Assembly: GCA_947652605.1 (NCBI GenBank)
Contig: OX393577.1
Location: forward strand, 51,745,494-51,809,493
DNA: 64,000 bases
Source of the DNA: Elmis aenea
Taxonomy: Eukaryota > Arthropoda > Insecta > Coleoptera > Elmidae
Reading direction: 5' to 3'
Shown: positions 1 through 10,955 of the stretch, one piece after another
Layout: each line of letters begins with the position of its first letter
How positions within the stretch are numbered: position 1 is the stretch's first letter
Program-made: the position numbers and the translations under genes
Notes under the pieces: generated by a model
The model's input: the letters and a program-made list of their open reading frames with translations, nothing else
Told to the model about the DNA's origin: nothing
Databases searched by the model: none

Positions 1-487
1 AGAGTAACGTATTGTACCACCAGTGCCACATGTACCATAGTTTGGAAATCTCTGGAATTAAAACCATAGACTAAATGAGTCTCGTACGACGCCACTGGCG
101 CTGCAACCAATTGGCGTTTATCGCGTTATCTATAAAATGAAAACTTTTTACAAAAGATATATTTTGATGCTACTAAGTGGTTCAATAAGACAAATATTAG
201 AAGCTATGTGAATAGTAGAGCATGGATGTGTTTAATATGACTTGAATGGAACGCACTAGTAGCAAATTTGATTCAATTACAACTTTAAACTTCTATAAAC
301 ATTAAAAGTGGAAGTTTTTGTGATAAAATAAATTGCTAATGTCAAGGAGTAAGTTTCAAGTGTGTTTATTTGTTCAGATAGATGTACGATTAAATTAAAG
401 TACGTTAAATACTTTAAAATTTCACTTTTTTTGTCAAACTTTTAAAAACACAATTATTAAAACGTTTAACCATAAGGTTCTATTATT
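1..487. other. AT-rich DNA, no feature recognised
   Basis: No supported reading frame, RNA gene or structured repeat was found here. The stretch is AT-rich with runs of A and T and ends where the first copy of a short palindromic repeat begins. Confidence 0.5.
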
Positions 488-697
488 TTTTTCTACGTCC
501 ACTACGTTGAATGACTATTACTGTACAACCTGCACGTATAGTAATAGAGTCTTTACGCACGGTAAGCATACCGTTTTCTAGAAATTGTCAAAGTACAATA
601 GGCTGACTCAAAATTGACAAATGACAGTGTACATACAAGCACGTTTACTATAAGTCAAAAAGCCGATAAAACGTATTGTAATGTGGTCGTAGAAAAA
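488..697. repeat. Short TIR repeat, family R copy 1
   Basis: A 210-bp unit is bounded by inverted ends: TTTTTCTACGTCCAC at 488-502 and its near-complement GTGGTCGTAGAAAAA at 683-697 (14 of 15 pair). The inside matches 7141-7430 in order, including the segments around CCTGCACGTATAGTAA, CGCACGGTAAGCA, TCTAGAAATTGTCAAAGTA and CAAAAAGCCGATAAAA. Two copies in one window show a dispersed repeat. It has no coding capacity and is best read as a small non-autonomous DNA element or old fold-back. The superfamily is unknown and no clear target duplication is visible. Confidence 0.6.
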
Positions 698-885
698 GTA
701 TATCTAGTACAAAACTAGAGTTTTAAAACAACGGACTCGTGTGTAATGTGCTTCTTACTCTTGTTATGTAATATACATTAGTATTGAATGATGAAAAATC
801 ACAACCCGATATAGAGCTTTACTTAACAGACCTTTTCACTAAAACATTTTTGCTTGAAAAAATTAAAAACCGTAAGTTTCATGTA

Positions 886-1950
886 TACTCAGTTAAAAGA
901 ATAGAATCGCTAAGAGAATTGGAACTATTGGGAATACCGGGAAAACTAATAACACTGCTAGAAATGACCCTCAACAACACAACAGCAAAAGTGAGATTCC
1001 AAGGAATAACAACAGAACCCTTCAAAGTAAACAAAGGCGTAAAACAAGGGGACTCACTATCCTCCAACATATTTAATTTAATACTAGAAGGTGCACAACG
1101 AAAAGCGAAACTAGATAAAAAAAACATCATGATCAACCAAATACAAATAATAGCGTATGCTGACGATATAGCAATTATAGGGAATAGAAGAGAAGACCTA
1201 ATAAGAGCGATAGATCAACTAGACAAAGAAGCAAAAAAACTGGGTCTGGAAATAAATGAAGAAAAAACAAAATATATGAAGATAGGAAAAGAAAATATGC
1301 ACTTACAGAACGATCTACAAACAAAAGAATACACCTTCGAAGAAGTTAATCCTTTCAACTACTTAGGCGTGACAGTGGGACAAGCTGGAAAGAACAGAGC
1401 GAAGGAGAGAATTCTGAAGGGAAATCAAGCATACGGCAGAAACAAAACCCTACTAAAGAGCAAAACAATAAGCAAAACAACAAAAATAAAAATTTACAAA
1501 ACCCTGGTAAGACCCGTCATAACATCATATGCCATGGAAACAGTAGCAATAAATAAGAAAGAGGAGGAAGAATTAAAAATAGTGGAGAGGAAAATAATGA
1601 GAGCAATACTAGGTCCTAACGTAACAAGAGATGGAGAAGTAAGACTGAGAAGGAACAAAGAAATAGAGGAGGAACTCGGAGGAGAAAACATCACTCGACA
1701 CATCAAAGTACAGCGACTACGATGGGCAGGACACATCATGCGAAGGAAACCAACCGCAATGCTCAGGAGGGTAACAGAATGGATTCCTATTTGGCCCAGA
1801 AACAAGGGTAGACCAAGGAAAAGATGGAGAGACGCCCTGGAGGAAGATGCAAAGGCACTGGTAATAAGGAAATGGAAATTTAAATGCAAAGACAGGAAAG
1901 AATGGAAGAAAATAACGGAGGCAGCCAGAACTAATGAGCTTGAAAATTAG
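886..1950 (+). pseudogene. Reverse transcriptase, 3' part of ORF2
   Basis: About 354 codons remain open to the stop at 1948-1950. The frame can be read back to 784, but codons upstream of 886 are flanking DNA because the target duplication ends at 885; the first codon at 784 is TTG, not ATG. Visible motifs are the motif B equivalent GVKQGDSLSSNIF, the catalytic motif C AYADDIAIIG, the thumb segment FNYLGVTVGQ, and the C-terminal QRLRWAGHIMRR and KGRPRKRWRDALEED typical of RTE-type ORF2 proteins. The endonuclease and the first half of the reverse transcriptase, including motif A, are absent. The lack of any stop suggests a fairly young insertion. It is not functional alone. Confidence 0.85.
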
Positions 1951-2043
1951 AGGAGAGGACTGATCCACCTCATTAAATGGATCTACAACAACGCCTCGGC
2001 GTTAGCCATAATCCCTAGGATTATACGGCTCAATGAATGAATG
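886..2043 (+). mobile_element. 5'-truncated non-LTR retrotransposon (RTE-like)
   Basis: The insertion is delimited by a perfect 12-bp target duplication AAGTTTCATGTA at 874-885 and 2044-2055. It holds the second half of a reverse transcriptase frame, a 3' untranslated stretch of about 80 bp after the stop, and a tail of CAATG followed by ATGA-type tetramers at 2031-2043. A small palindrome (ATAATCC, CTAG, GGATTAT) lies near 2009-2026 in the 3' region. Missing 5' end, short tandem tail and long duplication are the normal products of target-primed reverse transcription. The tail and 3' region differ from the element at 24564-28233, so this is a different family of similar type. Confidence 0.9.
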
Positions 2044-2055
2044 AAGTTTCATGTA

Positions 2056-3446
2056 AAAAATTATTGTTTAAATAAAGTTAAAATCTAGAAACAGTATTAT
2101 TTATATAAATACACCTAAGTAACCCTAAATGAAACAATATAATTTTAATTCCATGTTATGGTAAATTTAGACGACATACATTCGACTGCAGAACTATTTG
2201 AATATGCACCCAAACAAAATATACAGCAAATATAAACGGACAAATTTACTTTATACACATCGACCGCGACCCGTCCCTTGTTAATTATTAATAGCACTGT
2301 ACTAAACCGCTTAATTAATAATCACGAAATTGACTTAATTGAATAACTGTTGCAAACTGCTAGTCGATAAATTAACCTTAGTTCCATTGGTAAACGAATA
2401 TTTATTATTTAAAAGTCCGGTTGCACTAAGCTCCGTTGACAATCAACTTATTAAAAACATCGTTTCCGTAGTAACAACAATGATAATGATTAGTTACCGA
2501 GAGTTGATCATTCCTTAAATTTTAACGGAGCTTCTTGCAACCGGGCCAAAATGTACACTGAAATGTAACTGCAGAGTAATAAAAAGTACAAAAAAAAACC
2601 GAATTCAGTGAATTACTTATATCGTTGTTGTTTTTGTGTATTTTTAGGTGTAGGGGACAAAAAAAATATCTATTGTTTAGAAAAGGAGGCTATAAAAACT
2701 TTATTTGTAAACATCATTTTACTTTATTACTGGCCACTAAATAATATTGTTTGATAATATGTTTTATTTTTTAACTATTCGTTTCTTATTATTGTGCGTT
2801 TTGGTAATTAATTATGTTATACAAAATTTTGTATACCTTAATTATGAATTACAAAAAATGTTACTCCTTTCTGTTTTGCTAATTTTTTGTTTGTATGCTA
2901 AATAAAAACTTCTCGAATATAATAAATTATGCATGGAAATTGAATTTTTGACGTGCAAAAGTACATGAAAACACCAAAAGCGCTTTTATATGTAATTAAT
3001 TTTCAACAAATGCAATAAAAACATTCCGAATGAAATAATTCAGTCTTAATAGCGTCTAAATGGATCTAAAATTTAAGTCGTCAATTGTCTTTTTCGACCA
3101 TTTGGCAATTTTGCTTCCAGATCGAGCCATAAAACAACAGCATGGCTTTAATTAAACTGTCTGGTGTGAACGCAGCGCGAATCAAACGCAGAACCATTTA
3201 TATCCCACCATTTCTTCAATGTTAATTCCCTATAAGCATTGAAAATTTGAGAGATGTTTATAAGCAAAATTCAGCGGTAGCGGGTAAAAGACTACGTGCC
3301 CCGATCTCCAGTTAATTGAATTACTTGCCCGTTCTCTGAAGACCAATCTTTACCTACTGAAGTCTGCATTTAGACCTGAAACGATAGCTGTTAGGTCATA
3401 GGCGGCGTCGTCCAATAATAAAATACCCTAAAAATGCGAAAATAAT
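2056..3446. other. AT-rich DNA, no feature recognised
   Basis: Apart from simple A/T runs there is no recognisable gene, repeat end or RNA here. Confidence 0.5.
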
Positions 3447-3916
3447 AGTTTGATTCCAGCAGTGCATTTTGTAATAATTCACGTACTAATACATAAACTG
3501 GTTTATGCACATGCATCAACTAGGGACTAATGTAGTAGCCGCTGCCGGAACGCTTCAACGACATGCTTAACTGTAAATGCATGGCATTTGTGTCTATTGG
3601 TTCAAAGAAATTTAAGCATTGCAAGTATAAATATCATGACAGAGCAATGCTAACACAACAATGCGTAGGATTGAGTGAGCGATTATTAGATACCACAAAC
3701 CACGTTAGTTTAAAACAACACATGCGTGTAAAAATCACAACGCTAGTTTTTGTATTCGTTCATGTACTGTTTTTACCGTCTTATTCGTGAATTGATACGT
3801 TAGCTGCTGCGCTGCTGGAACAGCCGACTATCATAGACTGTGCTCGAATGCGATACCGATACTGCGCCGAAACTGATCGTTCATCGGATCGTATAAAGCT
3901 TTGCTGGAACAAACCT
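3447..3916 (+). mobile_element. Family M TIR element, copy 1 (uninterrupted)
   Basis: A 470-bp element has ends AGTTTGATTCCAGCA at 3447-3461 and TGCTGGAACAAACCT at 3902-3916, which pair at 13 of 15 positions. The trinucleotide AAT lies directly outside both ends (3444-3446, 3917-3919), a possible 3-bp target duplication. The same internal order (CGCTGCCGGAACG..., CATTTGTGT..., CCACGTTAGTT..., TTCATGTACTG, CATCGGATCGTA) is seen in two more copies, at 24365-29588 and, inverted, at 60645-62354. No transposase is encoded, so it is a MITE-like non-autonomous element. As the only uninterrupted copy it helps show the pre-insertion state of the other two. Superfamily not assigned. Confidence 0.8.
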
Positions 3917-5226
3917 AATCAATTGAAATTTCTCCTAGACGACCATTTAAAGACAGTTATATTTGTAGTAAAGATACGGTGGTAGAAAAGGTTGTAGAAG
4001 CACCACCAAATATTGTTTAACGAATATATATCAGTCAAGACCTCCCCTAACAATACTTAGGGCCAATTTCGACTTTCTTTCACTGATTACGCGGAACGTC
4101 CCTTAGGGGTACTTTATTTTTGCAATTTCCTCTTTAGACAGATGAATTCACTGCCAACTTGTGCGGAAATTATAGATTATATGCTCTTATATCTCAATAT
4201 CGCACCAAGAATTCTTTTTAGGGATAACATCATGCTCTTTTTCTAAATGAGATGTACTGACTGTTGAGAGACTACTGTAGAAGTTTTCGCAATATTATAC
4301 AGCGAAATGTTTATGTTAATTATGACATGGAGATGATAAAGTACTAAAAAACTATTTAATAGCGCTTTGCTACAATTACTTTGACGATTTTAAGAAGACC
4401 CTAAATGTGGAAAAGTGATCTCGAATTTTTTAGCTCTCAGTGGTTTGGGCGCTTCTGTTTTGTTTTCATTGCATGATTGTTAAATTTCGTCATGCTCTTA
4501 CTTTCAATCTTTGAGAAACGAACTGTTTAGGCGCTTTGCATTCACTTAAAACATAAATAAAATTGTACACTGGTCAATAACGCGGAAGTGTTTTGCACAC
4601 AAATATGTGTGTAACAACTATAAATTGTACGCCACTGAAGCGGAAATGGAATGCCAATAACAAAAGCATGCGAATAGAACAAGCGTTTCTTTTAAATGCT
4701 GCAAGTTTTCGTTCCTACATTTCTTCCTGCAAGGTGCAGTTAACTAACTCTTCGATTGAGCAATTAGCCAATTAATAGGAGTATTGTCACTAATTTTATA
4801 AGTTTTAAGACGTCTCGATTTAAGAAAATTACTTTTATGTTCAGAAATGTGGATATAAGTTGTAAGTCGTTAAAACGATGTTGAAAATTCCTTTTAAAAC
4901 TGGTTCAGTAAAATGTACACACGCATTTAATTAAAATATGTATGAGACGATGCATATTTTGCACATAATTCTGTACATAATTTCTTTTTCTGCTTGAACT
5001 ACTTTTGATTATAGTTAATTGTCAGACGTATTTAGTAGCTTGTTTGTAGTCTTTTATTAACTTCGTACATAACTTGTAATTTACACCGTATATTTTTAGT
5101 TTGTTTAAAATCGATGTAGCTTATTTTTACACAGTTATTTATTAAGCGTACCTTCAAATGCTTGTTTTGTTTTTCATTCTACTTAGATGCAGCGTGTTTT
5201 AAACAACAATTACCTTAGAAACTATA
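3917..5226. other. AT-rich DNA, no feature recognised
   Basis: A short open frame at 4593-4775 lacks any recognisable motif and is likely chance. Nothing else is seen. Confidence 0.45.
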
Positions 5227-5551
5227 CAGTGTGTCCAAAACGTATGGAATGTGCTGTATATCTTAGTAAATATCCACTTTAGGGAACAATGTTTTGAATA
5301 AAAGTTGTTTGGTACTTAGTTTTCTACCATAACACAAAATTTACAATTACTTATTAAATTAGTAGGGGTATCTTGTCATTTAAAAAAATTCAATTGTTTT
5401 TTATTGCGCTTCTGTTATTCGAAAAAATCTAATTAAAATTTTGTCTTATAGTGGAAAACTAGGTACCCAACAACTTTTATTCAAAATATTTTTTCCTAAA
5501 GTGGATATTTACTGAGACATATAGCATATTCCATACCTTTTGGACGCACTG
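5227..5551. mobile_element. Long-TIR fold-back element A
   Basis: A 325-bp fold-back begins CAGTGTGTCCAAAACG and ends CTTTTGGACGCACTG, each directly flanked by TA (5225-5226, 5552-5553). The arms are about 110 bp each and pair at most positions, including the segment TAGTAAATATCCACTTTA and its complement near 5499-5516. No coding capacity. The terminal pattern and TA flanks match the other fold-backs at 44028, 46511, 47659, 49946 and 53618, so it is probably a non-autonomous member of the same Tc1/mariner-like group. Confidence 0.8.
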
Positions 5552-7140
5552 TATATCTACACCAACTGTTTTAAAAGAGACGGCCTTTAGAACATTTCAC
5601 TTTGTATACTGTGTACATTTTCATAATTACAACTTTTTAAAATTTTAAATATGAAATGTTTTAAAACACAAGCCAACGTCTTTAATCTACCTAAAGTTAT
5701 TTGTTATTATATCTAGAAAATAAAATAAATCTTTTTGACCAAGTGGGTAGTAATTATAAACACGCAACATAGAGCTCAGTGGGTCATGCACCTAGGTAAC
5801 TTGATTTTAATATGCACCTTAGTACCATTGACTTGAATTCACTGATGTCTTTCATATTCGTGGTAATTTCTTTTGGAGTAAAACTGGATTTGATGAAAAC
5901 TAGGCTAAATGAGGAGTTTATTGTACAATTTATCTGTTAAACAATGAAAAGCAATAATTTGTTTTTAACCAATCTCAAATGGAATACTTTTTATGGCAAG
6001 TTGAACTTTACTTTTTCAATGGGGCTGGCTACCTTTGCCAAAGTTAACGTTATCTTAAGTTAGAGGAAGCTATAATTTCAAAACTAAGGGCTCAGTTTAC
6101 AGGCGATATCTTATTATTTAGTTATCCTGACCCGCAATAGGACAATTCCTAGCTAGAATCTATAACGATATAACTCAATACCAATCCCAAGGCTAATGCT
6201 ATCAGCACAAGCCATAATACGGTTTGCAATTATCTGGGGAAATTGAGAATCTTATCGGGTTGATTATAGAAGCAGCAGCATTATTCAAAATACGCGACCA
6301 ACCGTTAAAAAGGCTTGCTAATGGACTTAGTGATAATGATACAGAATTGTGGCAAATGCTGCCTTTAAAACCGCGTATTATTTTGAATTAAAACTTCCTT
6401 TTATTAAAACAACGATTCTGCATTGGTAATGAATTAACATGCATAGAGCTTTGAGGTTGCTCAAGGTTAGGAATAAGAGGGTTATGATAATTTTAAAAAA
6501 TATATGGCATATTTAACAAAAACTTTTGATGTTGTATGAAAAAAAAACAGAAGTCCAAAATTTTAGAAAAAGATAACAACAGTTAGGTACTGAAAATTAC
6601 AGCTTGAAATGTTTGTTGAATGCACGTTTTAGTCTATTTTGTACGTAGTGAAAGGAATTTGATACCATGGATGATTTCTAAGCGGTTGTAGATACATTAA
6701 GAGAGCGAGAACATTTGTAACGAATTTTATTGTTGAAATCCTTTAAAGTTTGCACCACAGTTTTATTGTCAGTGATCACAAAGAAAATTGTAAACAAATC
6801 ACTGGGCAATCAGTTATGACAACAATTGAAAAACTGTATTTTAAATTGCATGTATTTTTCTTTAATTGAAAACAATATTGATGTGGAACAAAAAAGATGA
6901 TAGTTATAAAAACAATTGAGCATACTGGAACAGAAGTTTACGTAGAGCATATTTCAAATTTAAAGAATTCATAACTTATTTGCACTCGGGACTTCTTTGC
7001 CCATTGCTATTGTCACCACAACAGTTACCAACCTAACAGTAAACATATTCGCTTATACCGTACTATCTCTCTTAAATACAACAAATATATATATTTTTTT
7101 GTAAAGCACCTTGGGGATGAATTTGTTTTTTAAAATCTGT
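5552..7140. other. AT-rich DNA, no feature recognised
   Basis: No gene, RNA or clear repeat boundary was found; long A/T runs occur throughout. Confidence 0.45.
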
Positions 7141-7430
7141 TTTTTCTACAACCACTAATGTAAATGACTCTTACCGTAGAGCCTGCATGCATAGTAAGTC
7201 CTATCGCACGGTATCCAAAACACACACTTGTCTAGAAAGATCGAAGTAGCCTTACGTCAAACACTGCCTGCACGCATAGTAAGTGAGTTATAACGCACGG
7301 TAAGCAAAACGCACACTTGTCTAGAAATGTCAAAGTAGGCTTACGTCAAAATTGACAGGACAATATAATTACATGTGTATATTAGACAAAAAGCCGTTAA
7401 AATTGTAGGTATTATGTGATCGTAGAAAAA
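7141..7430. repeat. Short TIR repeat, family R copy 2 with internal duplication
   Basis: Second copy of the unit at 488-697, with ends TTTTTCTACAACCAC at 7141-7155 and GTGATCGTAGAAAAA at 7416-7430. It is longer because an internal segment of about 85-95 bp is present twice: one unit runs from GCCTGCATGCATAGTAAG (about 7171) and the next from GCCTGCACGCATAGTAAG (about 7266), each continuing through CGCACGGTA, ACTTGTCTAGAAA and CTTACGTCAAA. The two units have diverged by several substitutions, so the duplication is not recent. Confidence 0.65.
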
Positions 7431-10400
7431 GTAAGCTACATAACACGAGTTATAAAGCAAATACGCGTGCGTAATATGTTGAATAATATACTATTACGTT
7501 ATATTTCATATTATATTAAAACCAGATGGTCATATTTTATGCGTATATATTTATTTCTTTTGATGTAGGTTTATTGTAAAATTAACTATGACAAGTAACC
7601 ATAAAATGGCGTCTATCAGTTGTTTAAATTTTGTTTTCTTTTTGACATACATAAAAAATTATGATACATGTTACAGGTCTTGTATTAAATATCGAATAAA
7701 AAATCCTTAAGCCGTTTCAAATTGAAGTATTTTTGTGCTGTTGAACCAACTATCTTACGAAATAGGATTCCACCACAGTAAATCTTAAATTTCAGTCATG
7801 TTTTGTAAAATAGCCCATTATTTTCCAAAGTATTATTTGTATCTTATTAACTGGAAACTAATATTTTGAGTGTAAGTATGAATTCGCATTATTTACTTAG
7901 CCTGTTGCCTTTTTGTTAATTTAGCCGGTCATTCTAATACAGTTTATCTGTCGGTATGGTCGTCCACTACTCGTACCGACACTCTTTCTTCACATGAAGT
8001 CGCCAACATCTTTACCAACGGCTGTTAATTATGTATGTACACTCTCACCTTCGGTGACAACTCTATACAAAGTGTTTTGTAGTGGATGTGGCTGGTTGCG
8101 TAGAAACTTAGTGGCGTTGTTCAGTGTGGAAAACGTTTTGTTACAGTTTGTTTAACGAATATGATGAAGTAGGAGTAAAATTTCACGACGCACGTGAAGT
8201 ATTTAAATTATATCGTAAGTATTTTAGTTTCGAAGATGTAATTAAATGTGGGAGCGGGGCTTCGTCTTGTTTATACAGCAGCTGTAGTGTATATAGAAGT
8301 TTTGTTTTATAAGCTATAGCAAAATACAAACAACTTGAGTTAATAACGTCGGCACAAACAAGCCCTGTACTTTAATATTTAGATAGCAACAATGTTAGTT
8401 TAATAATATGGAGTGTATCATACTGAAATATGTGACTTTAAGGGAACATATTCCTCATTTATTTGAACAACTAAATATAGGGTGAAGTGGTTTCCACAAT
8501 ATGCAGATTTCTGTCTAGACTGCACGTTTATTAAAATTTATCTTCCTAGCACACTCATGTTAATGCCAACATGTCGGTGCTCTTATACAACATCGAAAGT
8601 TACAAAGATGGGTATTGGTTTTCTTGTACACCGAAAGTTCAGTAAAACAAAAGTTTAAGTGATTTTCGAGATGTCTAGCCTATATAAAATCAAAAGTTTT
8701 GAGTATCATCCCATCAAATCGAACACTGATATATTTTATAAAAGAATAGCATAGGTACTTTAAAATCAATTTCGTAAAAGCAGGAAATGCGATTCTTCTT
8801 CCTGATATTGTCATTGATATATGTGAATTTTCATACGAAATATAACGCGAATGAAAAGTTGCAAAGGAAAAATATGTACACAAAAACGAAAACCACTACA
8901 AAGGCCTGCAGCATGCTGATAGCACAAGAGAATATTTATTAAGCCTTCCTACACAATACGTTATTAACAGCCACATATTAAAACATTTTTCAACACTTGT
9001 CACATGTAATCTTTATATATTGTAAATTTGCTTTAAAATTCACAGTCATCCAACGCAAAAATTAAACAAAAAGGAAGGAATAATACCGGAAAATTAATTT
9101 TTGATCCACATTTAGAGCACACAGTGATTAAAGTTGAAATTAAAATTTAAAAAATAAAACTTCAGGACATCTGATACTCTCTTTGATCCATAGAATTAAG
9201 GATTAATACATACTTTTTATTTTGATACTTAATAAAGTCTGTGACGCATGTATCAAGTTAATATAACAGAATAATTTACAAAATAGTGTAATAAAATTTT
9301 TCAAATTAAGTTTTTTTTTTTAAACCTAAGGTTTGTTAAATTAGAGAAGCGGTTCTCAGATGTTCTAGGGGGTTTGCACTAATAATTTTATAATGGCGTC
9401 TTGAAAGTGTACTTGATGTTGCTGTTAAAATAATTAACTTTATAAAAAGACCCACAAAATCCAGCTATATGCTTCTTTGTGCATAAGTAAGCATATAACC
9501 CTTATAAGACACACTGATATTAGATAGATCTCACGTGACATAGTAGTCAAATGTTTTTTGGAATTAAGAAACGAATTGATCGTTTCCTTAGCCTTAGAAG
9601 ATCAGGATTTTTATCTCGGTTCATGTATAATACACCAAACATGGCTTTGATGTTTAGCTCACTTGTCAGATATTTCTTTTTCAAGCATAAACAAACTCAA
9701 TTCATCATTGCACGGTGCAAATACAACGATTTTCACTGTTTGAGATCGAGTGGAAAGTATTATTTTGGGACGTGTAGGTACATAACATCACATAGTATTT
9801 TAACACTTTAAAATCTAATTTATCCAAAAGTGATCTGACTTTGAACCAAATTGTTAAACAAAATATTAAAGAGCATCTCAAATTCCAACAGATTAATTTA
9901 GGAGATTATTATTAACTGTATTTGAACTTCAAAGCTTGTACAAAACTGAAAATATTGTAGATTTTTGAGTTTTATTAACAACAGTATTTATCATTTAGCA
10001 AAAAAGTCATAAAATTAATCCTGATTATTTTCCAACGACCTATATGTGAGACGTTTTCTCGACATACAAATTAATGCAAACTTTATGCAGAATTATACCA
10101 ATGGACATGAAAACTTCGTGTACAAAGTTCAAACACACTGATAACAAAGATATTTAATAAAATTGTTTATCTTTACTGTCAAATATCTCCAAAACATACA
10201 TTTTTAGTGTATGGATTGGTTGTCATGGAAACGACATAAACCACAACGACCGGGTCTGATTGACAGTGGATGTAACTCAAAACTCAATTTTACAAATTTG
10301 ACGATGAATTTAGAAGTAAAGTACTGTTTGATACGTCCATGAAATTAGAAAAATATTCTATTTGATTATGTAAATGGCATAAATTTCGACCATAAGAAAA

Positions 10401-10491
10401 ATAAAGTTGGTTGTCATAAAACAAAAACTAATCGATCTAGAAGCAGTTGGTGATTATCATCCGATTTGGCTTAAGAAGTTGCTTAGGCATT
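7431..10491. other. AT-rich DNA, no gene recognised
   Basis: Several short open frames (8124-8312, 8680-8883 minus, 9551-9811) lack recognisable domains. A more GC-balanced patch lies at about 7940-8310. A hAT-like string AGCGGTTCTCAGATG lies near 9349, but no partner end or target duplication was found. Confidence 0.4.
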
Positions 10492-10499
10492 GTTTTTAC

Positions 10500-10775
10500 C
10501 AGGGCTTCGGAGTCGGTAAAAAAATTCGATTTCGACTCCTGATAATTTTAATAGTTCGACTCTGACAAAATTAAATACTAAGAATTTTATGGTGTGTAAT
10601 ATGAAAAAGAAATATAAAGAAATTGTTTAAAAGTTTGAGTATAAATTTTGCGACAAAGGACCTCGCAATTTTATGTTGACCTCGGAGTCGGAGTCGGTAC
10701 ATTTTTTCCGACTCCGACTCCGCTGACCAGAAATTCCTCCTAAACTCCGGCTACGATTCCGACTCCACAGCTCTG
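10500..10775. mobile_element. Non-autonomous hAT element, 276 bp
   Basis: The element starts CAGGGCTTCGGAGTCGG and ends CCGACTCCACAGCTCTG, imperfect inverted repeats of about 17 bp. It is bracketed by a perfect 8-bp target duplication GTTTTTAC at 10492-10499 and 10776-10783, the hallmark of hAT transposition. The subterminal regions are rich in GGAGTCGG and its complement, as in a widespread class of animal hAT MITEs with GGAGTCGG-rich ends. No coding capacity. Confidence 0.9.
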
Positions 10776-10955
10776 GTTTTTACACATTTTAAATATTATG
10801 CAACCCAAAGGACTTATAGACAATTTTTAAAATTAGTATTTCCCGGTATTTCCTAATTTTTTCTGTTTCCGTTGGAGATATTTCCAATTTCTCTTCGGAT
10901 TATTAATGAGCACCGAATTTAGCAACTTTTTCAAATTTAAACCTACTCTCTAGAT

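Noticed and set aside
8100..8215. Insect promoter and first exon (TTCAGTG near 8120, ATC|GTAAGT at 8213)
   Set aside because: Signals are short and common; no supporting coding frame or second exon.
9349..9385. hAT left end AGCGGTTCTCAGATG
   Set aside because: No matching right end or 8-bp duplication; its pairing with GGTTGGGAACCGCTG at 12460 fails because the flanking octamers differ.
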